Shown: positions 9,234 to 17,484 of the stretch, one piece after another
Layout: each line of letters starts with the position of its first letter
Numbering within the stretch: the first letter of the stretch is position 1
Assembly (NCBI RefSeq): GCF_001591145.1
Contig: NZ_BCUF01000045.1
Location: 1 to 48,788 of the forward strand
Length of the DNA: 48,788 nucleotides
Direction: 5' to 3'
DNA from: Vibrio harveyi NBRC 15634 = ATCC 14126 = KCTC 12724
Lineage (GTDB): Bacteria > Pseudomonadota > Gammaproteobacteria > Enterobacterales > Vibrionaceae
Made by a program: the position numbers and the translations under genes
Notes under the pieces: model-generated
What the model was told of the DNA's origin: nothing
Databases searched by the model: none
Seen by the model: the letters and a program-made list of their open reading frames with translations, nothing else

Positions 9234-9247
9234 TTGATGTACATCAA
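9234..9247. promoter_or_regulatory. FNR-type binding site
   Basis: TTGATGTACATCAA matches the FNR consensus TTGATnnnnATCAA at all ten specified positions and sits within an 18-bp perfect palindrome (9232-9249). It is centred about 81 bases upstream of the maeA start and 147 bases upstream of the divergent helicase start. A minus-strand TAGAAT (9198-9203) could be the maeA -10, placing the site near -49. Regulation is inferred. Confidence 0.65.
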
Positions 9248-9387
9248 CGTAATGTCGCAAAAAAATTCAGTTCCCGACGAAAATATCGTCACTGGAAAGA
9301 AAACATAACCATGAAATCGATTCCTAAAGCAGGAATTTCTCACTCAGGTATAATGCCCCGCAATCCATTATCACGTTCTTATTTGTT

Positions 9388-11742
9388 ATGTCTCAATTGC
9401 CTATCGATAGCTTACAAGCTGAATTTGACCAACTCGTGAATCACCACCATTTGGTGGTAGAAGCCGAAACGGGCTCTGGTAAATCTACGCGTTTACCGCT
9501 TTGGTCTGCTAATCATGGTCGAGTATTGGTCATTGAGCCGCGTCGAATCGCATGTACGTCATTGGCAGAATTTCTTGCTGATCAATCTGGTCAACCGTTA
9601 GGGAAGCAGATTGGTTACGCGATTAAGCTTCACGCTCACTATGATGAAAACACCAAAGTCGTGTTTGTGACGCCTGGTGTTGCACTACGTTGGTTCGCAG
9701 AAGACAAGCTTGCTAGCTTCGATATCGTGATGGTGGACGAATTTCATGAGCGTCGCTGGGACATTGATCTCCTTACGGCGATTTTAAAGCAAGAAAAGCA
9801 ACACCGCTTGATCGTGACGTCAGCAACCTTAGAAGGTGAAAAACTGGCGAACTATTTGGATGCCAAACGGCTGCGATCGGAAGGTCGTTGTTTTCCTGTT
9901 ACCGTTACCCATCGTTCACTGGATAGCCGTTACTTGCCGAACAAAAAAGGTTGCGAGAATGATGTCGTTCGAACAGTGAAGGAGGCGCTGGAAGACGAAG
10001 AGGGCGATATTCTCGTTTTCTTACCGGGTCGCAAAGAAATTACTCAATGCGCACAAATGCTGCAAAACATCAATGACGTAATGATTGTGAAGCTGCATGC
10101 TTCGGTGAGTGATGAAGAGCGACACCATGCGTTAACGGTACAAAATCAACGCAAAGTGGTTTTAGCGACCAACGTGGCGGAAACCTCGCTGACCATTCCC
10201 AATATCCGCGTGGTGATCGACAGTGGTTTGGAACGCAGAACGGTGCAACGAAACGGACGCACAGCTCTGACATTAACTCATATCTCCAAAGCCAGTGCCG
10301 CTCAGCGAATGGGGCGTGCTGGTCGTGTTGCAGAAGGGGCGTGTATTCGTCTGTTTGGTGAACATGCGCCATTAGAATTGGTTACCCCACCCGAATTACA
10401 TCGTGAAGAACTTGTGGAGCCTATGCTTGCGGCTGCTTGTTGCGGCTATAGACTTTCCGAACTTCAATTTCTTGATGCGTTACCTGAAAAATCGCTGCTC
10501 TCCGCGAGCCAAACCTTGCGAGGTATGGAAGCGATAGACCAACAAGGTGATGTCACCGAGCATGGTAAAAAAGTTTACCCCTTACCTATTGACGCATTGT
10601 TTGCTGATTTAGTCACTCGTATGCAAACCAAATCAGAAAAAGAAGCGATGATCGACTTAGCTGCCGCACTCTCTGTTCCAGCTCAGTTGCATCAATTGCA
10701 AGGCGGTGAGTCTGCCGAAGCCCTAGCGCAAGAAGAACCATTTGGTTGTGATGCATCGCTGATGATTCGCTTGGTGAGAGGAGAGCAACTTCCCGGCGTT
10801 AATGTTGATGTGAGCGTACTTGAAGAAGCACAAGGCTTGGCGAAACAGATGCGAGAAGTGTTTGAATTGCCAGAACTTGACGTAGCATCGCGATACAAAC
10901 GTGATGAACTGACTAAAGCAATCGCCAAGTTGCATCCTGAACTGGTCTTTGTTCGTCGAGAACGACGCCGTGACGCTTTGGGCAATGGCTTGATGGAAAT
11001 GGTGGTCGGTCGCAATAGCCGCTTCTCTGATAAAAGTGAGGCAGCATTGGTGCTCGATAGCCATAGTGTTCCCGGAAGAGGCGTAAAGCAGACGCTTAAC
11101 CTTGCATCTGTGATGTTACCTGTTTCCTTGGCGCTGCTACGTGAATTAGAACTTGGCGAATGGCAGCAAGGCGAAACCAATTATGAAGAAGAAGTCCCGC
11201 GCGCGACCATGCATTTGATCTATGCAGGGCGAACCATTTGTACTGAATACCAAGCACTTCAAGGAGAAGTGGCGGTTCAGTCTATTGTTGAGATGATTGA
11301 TGAACAAGCGCTATTGCCGGGATTTGCGCCACTAAGAAAGCAACAAATTCAGCATTGGAAGATCTATAACGCTCTCGGGTTAAACCAAACTCCTGTTGAT
11401 AAAAGCATGCTTGATGATTTGTCTTTTTCTACTTGGCTGGTCGAACAGCTGGAAACGCTTGGTGTCGAAAGTGTAGAAGACATCGAACTGTTTGACGCGG
11501 ATGATATCCCTTTCGAAGGTATTCCAGATTGGGAATATCAAGATTTTGCAGAACAGTTTCCACTTAAGCTGGTGTTAGCTGAACTAAAACTCGACGTAGA
11601 GTACTTTGTGTCACGTAAATTGGTTCATGTCATCTACACAGAAGGTAACCGGAAAGGTGACCCAAAACGCTGGGAGTTGCCACGATGGTCAGGCTGGAAA
11701 GTGCAATATAAGAAAGCCAGCCGAGTGCTCGATGTAAAATAA
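9388..11742 (+). CDS. HrpB-like DEAH-box ATP-dependent helicase
   Basis: This is a superfamily 2 helicase of the DEAH/RHA group, presumably acting on RNA. The 784 residues carry all core motifs: ETGSGKST (26-34), IEPRRIA, DEFHERRWD in place of DEAH, SAT, ATNVAETSLTIP and QRMGRAGR, then a winged-helix/OB-type tail. Overall it resembles HrpB (about 810-820 residues), but the C terminus (KRWELPRWSGWKVQYKKASR) is not the HrpB tail that I recall, so it may be a paralogue; I give no symbol. No clear ribosome site precedes the ATG. It is divergent from maeA and apparently monocistronic. Confidence 0.88.
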   Translation: MSQLPIDSLQAEFDQLVNHHHLVVEAETGSGKSTRLPLWSANHGRVLVIEPRRIACTSLAEFLADQSGQPLGKQIGYAIKLHAHYDENTKVVFVTPGVALRWFAEDKLASFDIVMVDEFHERRWDIDLLTAILKQEKQHRLIVTSATLEGEKLANYLDAKRLRSEGRCFPVTVTHRSLDSRYLPNKKGCENDVVRTVKEALEDEEGDILVFLPGRKEITQCAQMLQNINDVMIVKLHASVSDEERHHALTVQNQRKVVLATNVAETSLTIPNIRVVIDSGLERRTVQRNGRTALTLTHISKASAAQRMGRAGRVAEGACIRLFGEHAPLELVTPPELHREELVEPMLAAACCGYRLSELQFLDALPEKSLLSASQTLRGMEAIDQQGDVTEHGKKVYPLPIDALFADLVTRMQTKSEKEAMIDLAAALSVPAQLHQLQGGESAEALAQEEPFGCDASLMIRLVRGEQLPGVNVDVSVLEEAQGLAKQMREVFELPELDVASRYKRDELTKAIAKLHPELVFVRRERRRDALGNGLMEMVVGRNSRFSDKSEAALVLDSHSVPGRGVKQTLNLASVMLPVSLALLRELELGEWQQGETNYEEEVPRATMHLIYAGRTICTEYQALQGEVAVQSIVEMIDEQALLPGFAPLRKQQIQHWKIYNALGLNQTPVDKSMLDDLSFSTWLVEQLETLGVESVEDIELFDADDIPFEGIPDWEYQDFAEQFPLKLVLAELKLDVEYFVSRKLVHVIYTEGNRKGDPKRWELPRWSGWKVQYKKASRVLDVK

Positions 11743-12143
11743 CCTAAACCGGAACAGTAAAGGCGGAATCGAACTAAGCGACACCTCGTACTTTAATGAC
11801 ATCTTAGGTCTGTATGTGCAGGGGTATCACGACTACTGAGAAACCTTGATAGATTATGATTAATCACAAACGCAAGTAGGACTTGATATTTGTCTTTTGA
11901 ACTTATAATCGTCATCCACTGGCATGCCTTGGCATACCGTAGTTTTAGTTCGTCGTTTAAAATATTAATCAATTGAATGCTTATATATGGCGAAGCTGTA
12001 CTCCATTTGTTACAAAGCTGGTTTTAATATTTCCTTTTGAGGTTAAATTAGGGCATAAAAGACCATTGTTTTATATCCTATTGCTATATCAAAGTAATTG
12101 AACGATATTTTGTATATCTCATTTCAGAGTGTCGAGGCATAGG
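11743..12143. other. AT-rich intergenic region, no gene seen
   Basis: About 400 bases separate the helicase from the next small gene. I find no supported reading frame, tRNA or strong terminator. There is a minor palindrome ATGCCTTGGCAT at 11924-11935 of no clear meaning. The last 100 bases are AT-rich and presumably carry the promoter of the gene at 12144. Confidence 0.5.
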
Positions 12144-12521
12144 ATGGAGCAACAAGGAAAGACATGCATTGAATTCGACTACACAAGCTTCCTAGGGGCA
12201 ACGGGAAGTAAGAAGTGGACCTTCTTGGAGGCATTCGCCACCATCGCTCCCATTTTTGGCTTGATGTGGAAACAGAACATCGCGGAGTTGAGCTTACCAG
12301 AGGATCGCCTTTGGGATGCTGCCTTAAAATCGATGTCTTCACGTCAGAGTGATGAATCCAATCTAGTGATGTTGGTGAAGCTAGCAAAACATGAAGGGAT
12401 CCATGAATTACGTGTGGTTATGCCTTATTCGTTAGACTCAAAGCAGATTGAGTACATTGAATCTCGAAGCAAACTAAAAGTAGAAACTGCCGAGCAAGAT
12501 GTGCTGAATTTGAGGCTCTAA
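12144..12521 (+). CDS. Hypothetical protein, 125 residues
   Basis: I do not recognise this protein. It has no signal peptide or obvious membrane segment; the N-terminal half contains an aromatic-rich stretch (FLEAFATIAPIFGLMW) and the C-terminal half reads like a small alpha/beta fold ending in VETAEQDVLNLRL. The frame opens at a GTG (12129), but the ATG at 12144 is preceded by GAGG with 6-base spacing and is the better start. A strong terminator follows directly, which supports it as a real single-gene transcript. Function unknown. Confidence 0.7.
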   Translation: MEQQGKTCIEFDYTSFLGATGSKKWTFLEAFATIAPIFGLMWKQNIAELSLPEDRLWDAALKSMSSRQSDESNLVMLVKLAKHEGIHELRVVMPYSLDSKQIEYIESRSKLKVETAEQDVLNLRL

Positions 12522-12546
12522 CACCCAAGGAACGATCCCCAAACAC

Positions 12547-12577
12547 AAAAGCGACCTGTCAAAAGGTCGCTTTTTTT
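12547..12577 (+). terminator. Rho-independent terminator
   Basis: AAAAGCGACC pairs with GGTCGCTTTT across an 8-nt loop and runs into seven T. It lies 26 bases after the stop of the small gene. Confidence 0.92.
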
Positions 12578-12811
12578 GTTTTACCTATCAGATTTATAAA
12601 TACCTTCATGATTTGTTGGAAGTGTGATGAATATAGAGTATTTACACTTAAATTAACAAAAATGTAACATCAAGAAATGCAATTGTCATAACTACCTTCT
12701 AACTTAATGTTTTTTAGAGTAATTAGCCAAAGAAGCATAATGCGTCTATTGGCTGGTTAAATCGTGCAGGAACGAGCGCGTTAATAAAACACAATAACAA
12801 AGGAAGTTACT

Positions 12812-14488
12812 ATGTCATTGTCTCGTCGAGATTTCATAAAAGCCGTCTCTTCAGGAGCCGTTGCAACAACACTTACCGCCTGTGGTAGCGATGATAGCGA
12901 TGCGACTCCCACGGGATCATTCGAATACGGTGTGGCCAGCGGCGACCCGACCCAAACTCAAGTGATTATCTGGACTCGAGTGACCACCGCCGCCAGTTAT
13001 GTGGATGTAACATGGCAGGTCTCAAGATCAGAAGATTTTTCAACCGTTGAGCAAAGCGGTACTTTCACCACGGACACCAGTCGAGACTTTACGGTTAAGG
13101 TGGATGTGCAAAACCTCAACCCGAGTACTCAGTATTACTACCGCTTCATGGTGGGCGAGACCACTAGCATCGTTGGGATGACACAAACTCTACCTGAAGG
13201 CAGCGTAGATAAAGCATCCATGGCTGTCGTGTCTTGCGCAAATTATCCCGCGGGTTATTTCAACGTTTATAAGGAGATTCTCAAACAGCATCAAACAGAG
13301 TCGTTCGATGTAGTTTTGCACCTTGGTGATTACATCTACGAATATGGCGCTGGTGGTTATGCCAGTGAAGATGCAGCTAGGTTGGGGCGTGAGCCAAGTA
13401 AAGGTACCGAATGCATTACTTTAGATGACTATCGAAAGCGCTATGCTCAATACCGTCAAGATCAAGATCTCCAAGCTTTGCATGCTGCATTGCCAATGAT
13501 TGCGGTTTGGGATGATCATGAGCTTGCAAATGACGCATGGAAAAATGGTGCAGAAAACCATCAAGATAATGAAGGCAGTTTTGTCGACAGACGCGCCGCC
13601 GCTGCCGCAGCATGGACTGAGTGGTTGCCTGTTCGCGAGAATACCTTTTCGAATATGTTGATTTATCGTCAGTTCTCGTTTGGTGATTTGATCAACCTAA
13701 TGATGCTCGATACTCGCTTAGTTGGGCGAGATCAGCCGTTGGACTACTTTTCGCTTAATGCACCGACAATGGATTCGATTGGTGGACTCGTAGCGCAATC
13801 ACGCAGTGCTGATAGGGAGCTACTTGGTACTGAACAACTGGCTTGGTTAATGAATGCGTTTAATAGCCAAGACGCCAAATGGAATGTTCTTGGGCAGCAA
13901 GTTCTTATGTCGCGTATGGAGCTTCCGAGCTCGGTTATGTTAGCAATGTTTCAGTTATTCAATGCCACAGATGAGCAGAAAATGGATGCTCTTCTCGCGG
14001 TGAACAGTGCGATTTCAAATTACCTCGCTGATCCAAGCTCAGATACGATTAAGCTGCCATATAACCTCGATGCTTGGGATGGGTACTATGTTGAGCGAGA
14101 GCGAGTGTATGAGATTGCAAAAGCGAGTGAAGGTCATTTTGTTTGCTTAGCTGGTGATACGCACAATGCATGGACCAGTGAGTTAAAGGATGTATCTAAT
14201 AACCCTGTTGGTGTCGAGTTTGCGACAAGTTCGGTTAGCTCTCCGGGTTTAGAAGAATATTTAGCGTTAGAGCCCGTTGCCATCGCACAAATGGAGTACA
14301 CATTGCCGCATTTGGTTTCTGAGTTGCAATGGACAGACATTAAACAGCGTGGCTTTATGCGTGTAACCTTTACACCGGAAAAAGCGCAATCTACTTGGTA
14401 CATGCTTTCTAGTGTTAAAGATAAAAACTACCAAGTGACCACAAAGATGGCATCAACAACAGATGGTGTCACGCTCGCTCTTGAATAG
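12812..14488 (+). CDS. PhoD-family alkaline phosphatase, Tat-exported lipoprotein
   Basis: This is a metal-dependent phosphatase/phosphodiesterase of the PhoD family, exported folded. The N terminus has a twin-arginine signal (SRRDFIK, 4-10) running into a lipobox-like LTAC, so Cys24 is probably lipidated. After a low-complexity linker comes a PhoD_N beta domain (about 37-130, starting FEYGVASGDP) and the metallophosphatase domain with HLGDYIYEYG, WDDHELANDAW and LAGDTHNAW, which hold the metal ligands. The length of 558 suits the family. AAAGGAAG precedes the ATG. It appears monocistronic. Phosphate starvation control would be expected, but I could not find a convincing Pho box. Confidence 0.92.
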   Translation: MSLSRRDFIKAVSSGAVATTLTACGSDDSDATPTGSFEYGVASGDPTQTQVIIWTRVTTAASYVDVTWQVSRSEDFSTVEQSGTFTTDTSRDFTVKVDVQNLNPSTQYYYRFMVGETTSIVGMTQTLPEGSVDKASMAVVSCANYPAGYFNVYKEILKQHQTESFDVVLHLGDYIYEYGAGGYASEDAARLGREPSKGTECITLDDYRKRYAQYRQDQDLQALHAALPMIAVWDDHELANDAWKNGAENHQDNEGSFVDRRAAAAAAWTEWLPVRENTFSNMLIYRQFSFGDLINLMMLDTRLVGRDQPLDYFSLNAPTMDSIGGLVAQSRSADRELLGTEQLAWLMNAFNSQDAKWNVLGQQVLMSRMELPSSVMLAMFQLFNATDEQKMDALLAVNSAISNYLADPSSDTIKLPYNLDAWDGYYVERERVYEIAKASEGHFVCLAGDTHNAWTSELKDVSNNPVGVEFATSSVSSPGLEEYLALEPVAIAQMEYTLPHLVSELQWTDIKQRGFMRVTFTPEKAQSTWYMLSSVKDKNYQVTTKMASTTDGVTLALE

Positions 14489-14534
14489 GGTTTCAACTCA
14501 TTCTCCTTGAACGAATTCCTTAAACGTTAACCTT

Positions 14535-14559
14535 AAGCCAGCAAGGTCGTTGCTGGCTT
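14535..14559 (+). terminator. Stem-loop after the phosphatase gene
   Basis: A 10-bp stem AAGCCAGCAA / TTGCTGGCTT with a 5-nt loop lies 46 bases after the stop. The following T tract is weak, so it may be a poor terminator or a transcript-end stabiliser. Confidence 0.5.
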
Positions 14560-14703
14560 GATTACATATGACGTCCTCACTCCCAATGAACAATCACTTT
14601 CCTCGAATGTGTCGCAAATTCCAAATGCTGGGTGCAATGAGACGTAAAGGTGCGTTAGGTTGCATCTAGCTTAAAGTTTAAACTTTTTGGATGAGACTCA
14701 AGG

Positions 14704-15063
14704 ATGAAGACATTGAAAAATAGCGTCTGGTTAGGATGTGTCGGTTGGTTTTACAGTTTATTGGTAGGAGCAAGTCCGCTTGAAAATCACAGTAACGAGC
14801 AGTTGTTGACGAACTTTGCTCTTGCTTCGTGCATCGCCACGTTTTATCCAAAAACAGAAGTGGCAAAAGACGCGAGAGTGGCAATGCAGGGGTACGTAGA
14901 GTTTTCAGATCTATCGATAGAAGTGTTTGCAGGTATTCATGAACTCATTGACCGTAAGGCGGTAGAACAGTATCAAGCGAAAAGAGGAGGGACGGTAGAG
15001 CTCGCTTATTGCATCGACTTCTCACACTCAGAACAAGTCCAGCGACTCACGACTTATGATTAA
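14704..15063 (+). CDS. Tai4-like T6SS amidase immunity protein (orphan)
   Basis: The protein resembles the Tai4 family, periplasmic proteins that neutralise Tae4 cell-wall amidases delivered by type VI secretion. The 119 residues begin with a signal peptide (about 1-23, ending VGAS). The mature part follows the family pattern as I remember it: a helical start with ALASCIATFYP, then DARVAMQGYVEFSDLSIEVF, and a second cysteine near the end in LAYCIDFSHSEQ, which would pair with the first. No amidase gene is adjacent: the neighbours are the PhoD phosphatase and a small minus-strand hypothetical. It would therefore be an orphan immunity gene protecting against attack by other cells. The assignment rests on pattern recognition alone. 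Confidence 0.65.
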   Translation: MKTLKNSVWLGCVGWFYSLLVGASPLENHSNEQLLTNFALASCIATFYPKTEVAKDARVAMQGYVEFSDLSIEVFAGIHELIDRKAVEQYQAKRGGTVELAYCIDFSHSEQVQRLTTYD

Positions 15064-15072
15064 ATCTCGGAA

Positions 15073-15104
15073 AGAAAAACGGCCCTTAGGGGAGTAGGGC
15101 CGTC
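15073..15104 (-). terminator. Terminator for the minus-strand small gene
   Basis: A perfect 8-bp stem ACGGCCCT / AGGGCCGT with an 8-nt loop. The T-rich side (TTTTTCTTT) follows on the minus strand, just after the stop of the gene at 15122. It can also end the convergent Tai4-like gene less efficiently. Confidence 0.8.
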
Positions 15105-15121
15105 ACAGAACAAAAAGCAAA

Positions 15122-15352
15122 TTAACGCTCAGGAGTCGTTAACAGTCTAATCGCGCTGTCTACTGCGTTGTCTATTCCTTCACGGCTTTCCAGTTTCCCT
15201 GAACTCGCTGGACCAAGAGCGCATGCATACAATGCAAGTTGCTTATCAAATGGCAGATCGAGTTGCTCATACAAGTTTTGGCGGATCTTTGCGTGGTGTT
15301 CAGGTTCTTGGTTAGCAAGGTTGACAAGCGTGTCAAAAATTAGCGTTTTCAT
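15122..15352 (-). CDS. Hypothetical protein, 76 residues
   Basis: I do not recognise a family. The protein looks fully helical and soluble, with no signal or membrane segment. Features include NLANQEPEHHAKIRQNLYEQLDLP-like amphipathic text and a central ALYACALGPASSGK. The start ATG (15352) has a good ribosome site (AAAGGAA) and the gene has its own terminator, so I take it as real. It converges with the Tai4-like gene, but nothing suggests that it is the matching toxin: it lacks an export signal and any amidase Cys/His pattern. Confidence 0.7.
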   Translation of the reverse strand: MKTLIFDTLVNLANQEPEHHAKIRQNLYEQLDLPFDKQLALYACALGPASSGKLESREGIDNAVDSAIRLLTTPER

Positions 15353-15729
15353 ATAATTCCTTTTTTATTGCACGGGGTGCATATGGAGTGTATTCGATTA
15401 CAAGCTAAATTTCAGACGCACCAATCACAGAAAAGCTGCCCAATGAAAATTTTCGAAGCGAAGTAACTATTTATCAGTAGTTATGTATGAGCCAAGATTA
15501 AATGTTTATTTAAATCAGCGTGATAGGGGAGGTATGATTCTTATAGATGATATTTAAGTTGGGAACTTCAAGGACTTCAAAGCGTACTTTTATTTGCACT
15601 TTAACAAGTTCGATTTTAAAGGATTAAAAAGGGAGCTGACATGGAAAAACACTGCGTTGTATTACGCCTGATTAAAAGCGCCACTATCAAATGGCGCTCC
15701 TCTTCATTCACTTTAAAAGTGCCTGTTAC
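15353..15729. other. Intergenic region with a tiny candidate ORF
   Basis: About 380 bases lie between two minus-strand genes. The only coding candidate is the 30-codon frame at 15641-15733 (listed separately). The DUF417 terminator lies inside it. A GGGGAGG-preceded ATG at 15534 opens only seven codons. Nothing else is supported. Confidence 0.4.
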
Positions 15730-15733
15730 TTAA
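15641..15733 (+). CDS. Possible 30-residue small ORF
   Basis: The frame begins with ATG preceded by AGGGAG at good spacing and ends 4 bases inside the 3' end of the DUF417 gene on the other strand. The predicted peptide is basic and serine-rich in the middle (KSATIKWRSSSFTLKV). Against it, the frame spans the minus-strand terminator hairpin, and a peptide this short proves little. It may be a chance frame. Confidence 0.25.
   Translation: MEKHCVVLRLIKSATIKWRSSSFTLKVPVT
15672..15698 (-). terminator. Terminator after the DUF417 gene
   Basis: AGCGCCA pairs with TGGCGCT across an 8-nt loop. On the minus strand it is followed by TTTTAAT, 32 bases after the stop of the gene at 15730. Confidence 0.7.
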
Positions 15734-16194
15734 GTGGCTGCCTTTGTAAACGAGCTCGGTTTATTCTTCTCAATCACACTGATTGAAATTGCTAGGAACA
15801 AAATATCTTTCACTAGGAAAAAGTTCGCGATTAGAACACCGTCGGAAACTTTCCATGTGTTTGGTGTCGTAACTAAGAAGCTCAGTGTAGCAAGAAAGAT
15901 GACACTAGCCGCAATACCAGACCAGTAGGCAACGGTTGGTTTTTTCAAACCGATGATCAATCCAAGTGCGACAATGATTTCTGTCAGACCAATGATATTA
16001 GAAACTGCTTGAACTGAGATGATGCTGTACAGCCAAGACATTGCTGGGTGATTAAGCACCAAAGGTTCAATTAGCTTGGCTTCTGTAGGGGTGAACTTAT
16101 AAATACCTAGCCAGATAAGAACCAAGGCAACGCCAAATACGCCTAGGTAGTAGCCAAATTGAGTCGGTTTTTGGGTAACAGATGATGCATGCAT
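15730..16194 (-). CDS. DUF417 membrane protein (YkgB/RclC-like)
   Basis: This small inner-membrane protein has 154 residues and four predicted helices (about 16-32, 55-83, 88-108, 120-142). It matches the DUF417 family that includes E. coli RclC (YkgB), a protein of the reactive-chlorine resistance operon, through LIWLGIYKFTPTEAKLIEPL, a SWLY near the first loop, and SFLVTTPNTW. It is shorter than RclC at the C terminus and no rclA or rclB homologue is nearby, so a role in oxidant defence is only suggested. The ATG has an AGGAG site eight bases upstream. It is a single gene with its own terminator. Confidence 0.82.
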   Translation of the reverse strand: MHASSVTQKPTQFGYYLGVFGVALVLIWLGIYKFTPTEAKLIEPLVLNHPAMSWLYSIISVQAVSNIIGLTEIIVALGLIIGLKKPTVAYWSGIAASVIFLATLSFLVTTPNTWKVSDGVLIANFFLVKDILFLAISISVIEKNKPSSFTKAAT

Positions 16195-16322
16195 AATAAC
16201 TTCTCCTATAAAAGCATGATTTCAAATGACCGACGGTTGAATTATAAAATTCTTGAATTTATGGTTATATAAAATAACTAATGTCTATATAGGCAAGCTA
16301 AGCAAGAAAAGGAAAGGCTTAA

Positions 16323-16799
16323 ATGGAATTTGTTCCCGTCGATTTATCTCGTCATTTGGATTTGTGCATTGCATTTCGACAAGACGCGTATGAGGTGAGT
16401 TTTGGTCATCAAAATGGGTTCGATACTCAAGAAATCACCTTGTGGTTCAAGTCGATAGTGGAAGATCCCGAAGCGGGTTTTTTTCATGTGATCAAAGATG
16501 ACCAAATTATCGGGCAATTAGAGTGTCGGTATCCGGTAGCCGATGAAGAGGGTCATAGATTCGGATACATCAACCTGTTTTATTTGCTGCCGGAGTTTCG
16601 TCATCAAGGGCTGGGTAAGCAATTGCAAGATTTCCTATTCAAACGCTTTGTTGAAGAGGGCTGCGTATATGCAAGATTGCGTTATATTCCGGGTAATGAT
16701 GCGGGAGAACGTTTCTACCTCAAGCATGGTTGGTACCCAGTAGGTGAGCCAGGTGTGCGAGGCCAATTAATGCAGTTCGATTTAATAGAAAAACTATGA
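16323..16799 (+). CDS. GNAT-family N-acetyltransferase
   Basis: This acetyl-CoA-dependent acyltransferase has an unknown substrate. The 158 residues contain the GNAT motif A loop RHQGLGKQL (93-101) following the beta strand INLFYLLPEF, and a motif B region GERFYLKHGWYPVGEPG in which the FYLKHGW pattern is typical. There is no signal peptide. It overlaps the next GNAT gene by four bases (ATGA), so the two are translationally coupled. A pair of different acetyltransferases in one operon may share a role in detoxification or modification of small molecules, but nothing here identifies it. Confidence 0.88.
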   Translation: MEFVPVDLSRHLDLCIAFRQDAYEVSFGHQNGFDTQEITLWFKSIVEDPEAGFFHVIKDDQIIGQLECRYPVADEEGHRFGYINLFYLLPEFRHQGLGKQLQDFLFKRFVEEGCVYARLRYIPGNDAGERFYLKHGWYPVGEPGVRGQLMQFDLIEKL

Positions 16800-17263
16800 T
16801 TGTTATTCGTGATTTTCGTGAGCAAGATGCACCAATACTCTGGGCACTTTTCTATAACACGGTACGTAATGTTAACCGTCGAGACTACAACGAACAGCAA
16901 CTGAAAGCGTGGGCGCCAGACGAGTTTGATTCAGAAATCTGGCTGCAGAAAATGATGGACATTCAACCCTTTGTCGCAGAGTTAGATGGGGTCATTGTGG
17001 GCTATAGTGATGTTCAATCAAGCGGGCTTGTCGACCACTTTTTCTGTCATCACGCATATCAAGGGCAGGGCGTTGGACGTACACTAATGGCGCATGTATT
17101 CAAGCAAGCTAAAGAAAAAGGGCTGACACGGCTCTATTCGGAGGTGAGTATTACCGCTCGTCCTTTCTTTGAGTACATGGGATTCTCTGTGCTTAAGGAA
17201 CAACAAGTTGAGGTGCGTGGAGCGATACTGACGAACTATGTTATGGAGCGAGCGTATGATTGA
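16796..17263 (+). CDS. GNAT-family N-acetyltransferase, YafP-like
   Basis: This second acetyltransferase of the pair starts in the ATGA overlap with the gene before it. The 155 residues have motif A at QGQGVGRTLM (89-98) and the YafP-like text ITARPFFEYMGFSVLKEQQVEVRGAILTNY split over 154-180-type positions near the C terminus, matching the E. coli YafP pattern ASITAKPFFERYGF. YafP in E. coli is encoded in a toxin-antitoxin/SOS operon, but no such genes are present here. Substrate unknown. A short hairpin (GCTCA/TGAGC, 17292-17306) follows and could be a weak terminator. Confidence 0.88.
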   Translation: MIVIRDFREQDAPILWALFYNTVRNVNRRDYNEQQLKAWAPDEFDSEIWLQKMMDIQPFVAELDGVIVGYSDVQSSGLVDHFFCHHAYQGQGVGRTLMAHVFKQAKEKGLTRLYSEVSITARPFFEYMGFSVLKEQQVEVRGAILTNYVMERAYD

Positions 17264-17484
17264 AACGCTGTGTGATCGATAAATATATTTCGCTCAATTA
17301 GTGAGCTTGAACACAGATACCGCATGTTTTCCGTCGTGAATAAGAGTTCATTGATCTAACACCAGAAACCCTCCTCTAAAGGGCGCGCATAATTTCTTCT
17401 CGGAGTGGCGAAAGGAAGCCAATAAAAACAGCTTCTTACGCTTGTTATCTCACGGTAAACCATCTCAGGAAGAGAAGTAGTACT

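Noticed and set aside
12662..12689. Possible Pho box (ATGTAAC...TTGTCAT) before the PhoD-type phosphatase gene
   Set aside because: The two half-like elements are 21 bases apart, not a multiple of 11, and the unit between them does not match, so PhoB control is not supported by sequence.
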